A DNA stretch of 64,000 nucleotides, from contig CM070514.1 in the NCBI GenBank assembly GCA_036346375.1, forward strand, positions 17,326,463 through 17,390,462, in the 5' to 3' direction. The translations under genes and the position numbers were made by a program. The notes beneath the pieces were generated by a model. That model saw only the letters and a list, made by a program, of their open reading frames with translations, was not told the origin of the DNA and ran no database searches. Positions 63,628 to 64,000 of the stretch are shown piece by piece (within the stretch, counting starts at the first letter, position 1; the number at the start of each line of letters is the position of its first letter). This DNA is from Guadua angustifolia. Taxonomy: Eukaryota; Streptophyta; Magnoliopsida; Poales; Poaceae.

Positions 63628-64000
63628 TGTAACATCTCCAATTTCGGTCTTTTGCATAAAGTTAATTTAAATTAATTAAATTCAAAATTTGGATTTTTCT
63701 TGGTGTTCTAATTAACCTGGCATCCATATCCTTCCAAAATTGAAGTTCAATCTTTTATCGTCCGCAAAATCAAATTCTCAACTCCAGTCCTTATTCAAAA
63801 TTTCACCCGAGTTCCAAAATGCTCAAAAAATCTCAAAATGCACTAAAATGGATTCCAAATATTCTATAATTATTTTGAGAATTTTTCCAAAATTTATAGA
63901 AACCCTTTGGTATTTTATCTCTCGCGCTTTATCCAAATCCATTTTATGAGTCCCGAAATAATCTAAATTCCAAAATTCAACTAAAAATAGTGAAACCAAT
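63628..64000 (+). mobile_element. Start of another chromoviral LTR (runs off the window)
   Basis: TGTAACATCTCCAATTTCGG at 63628 matches the start of the chromovirus LTRs at 12384 and 20963 (TGTAACATCCCGAATTTTGG), followed by the same kind of AT-rich sequence with repeated 'aaattcaaaa/ctcaaaa' runs. The rest lies beyond 64000, so neither the end nor a duplication can be checked. Confidence 0.6.

Overview
This is plant nuclear DNA, most likely from a grass (Poaceae). About 92-93% of it is transposable elements, mostly decayed and nested in one another. The grass assignment rests on the element types: two Tat-lineage Ty3/Gypsy elements with antisense ORFs of the 'putative gypsy-type transposon' kind, a large-LTR chromovirus, a SIRE/Maximus-like Copia element, a Reina-type chromovirus, two CACTA elements and GC-rich coding ends. 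It is inferred, not proven. No rRNA, tRNA, CRISPR or bacterial features were seen.

Layout. (1) 1-9433: the gag-pol and 5' LTR of a minus-strand Tat element, with a plus-strand antisense ORF at its far end. It sits inside a Copia element. (2) 9434-29728: that Copia element on the plus strand, split at 10372-25450 by a solo chromoviral LTR (minus strand, 5-bp duplication GTATC). The solo LTR is itself split at 12384-23986 by a full chromovirus (plus strand, 11.6 kb, 3-kb LTRs, duplication GTCAT). (3) 29729-35046: a CACTA transposon (minus strand). The Copia is inserted in its transposase C-terminus and a 1.66-kb solo LTR (32360-34019, duplication ATATG) in its N-terminal domain. The nest is therefore CACTA > Copia > solo LTR > chromovirus, four levels. 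(4) 35199-48004: a second Tat element (minus strand) with 3' LTR, an 81-bp minisatellite, two plus-strand promoter/ORF units (one spliced) and gag-pol, ending abruptly inside gag. (5) 48005-50349: the 5' half of a second CACTA element. (6) 51213-56651: a complete short Reina-type chromovirus with 382-bp LTRs and duplication CGCAT. (7) 56936-57913: the only convincing host gene, a two-exon minus-strand gene for a 125-residue CHORD-like Cys/His protein with a plastid-targeting-like N-terminus, with a Mutator-type MITE just upstream. (8) 58436-60016 and 63341-63627: host intergenic DNA, split by another solo LTR (60017-63335). (9) 63628-64000: the probable start of one more LTR.

Most TE proteins carry frameshifts and stop codons. 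Several stops are single transitions (TGG to TAG, CAG to TAG), and three of the five reverse transcriptases have Asn for the second Asp of the catalytic YxDD box. This is consistent with long silencing and deamination. The insertion order is well resolved because three duplications are exact and three reading frames resume once the insert is disregarded. I see no new multi-gene biological system. The most interesting items are the spliced antisense genes in the Tat elements, the GC-rich leader ORFs in the chromovirus, and the small CHORD-like host gene.
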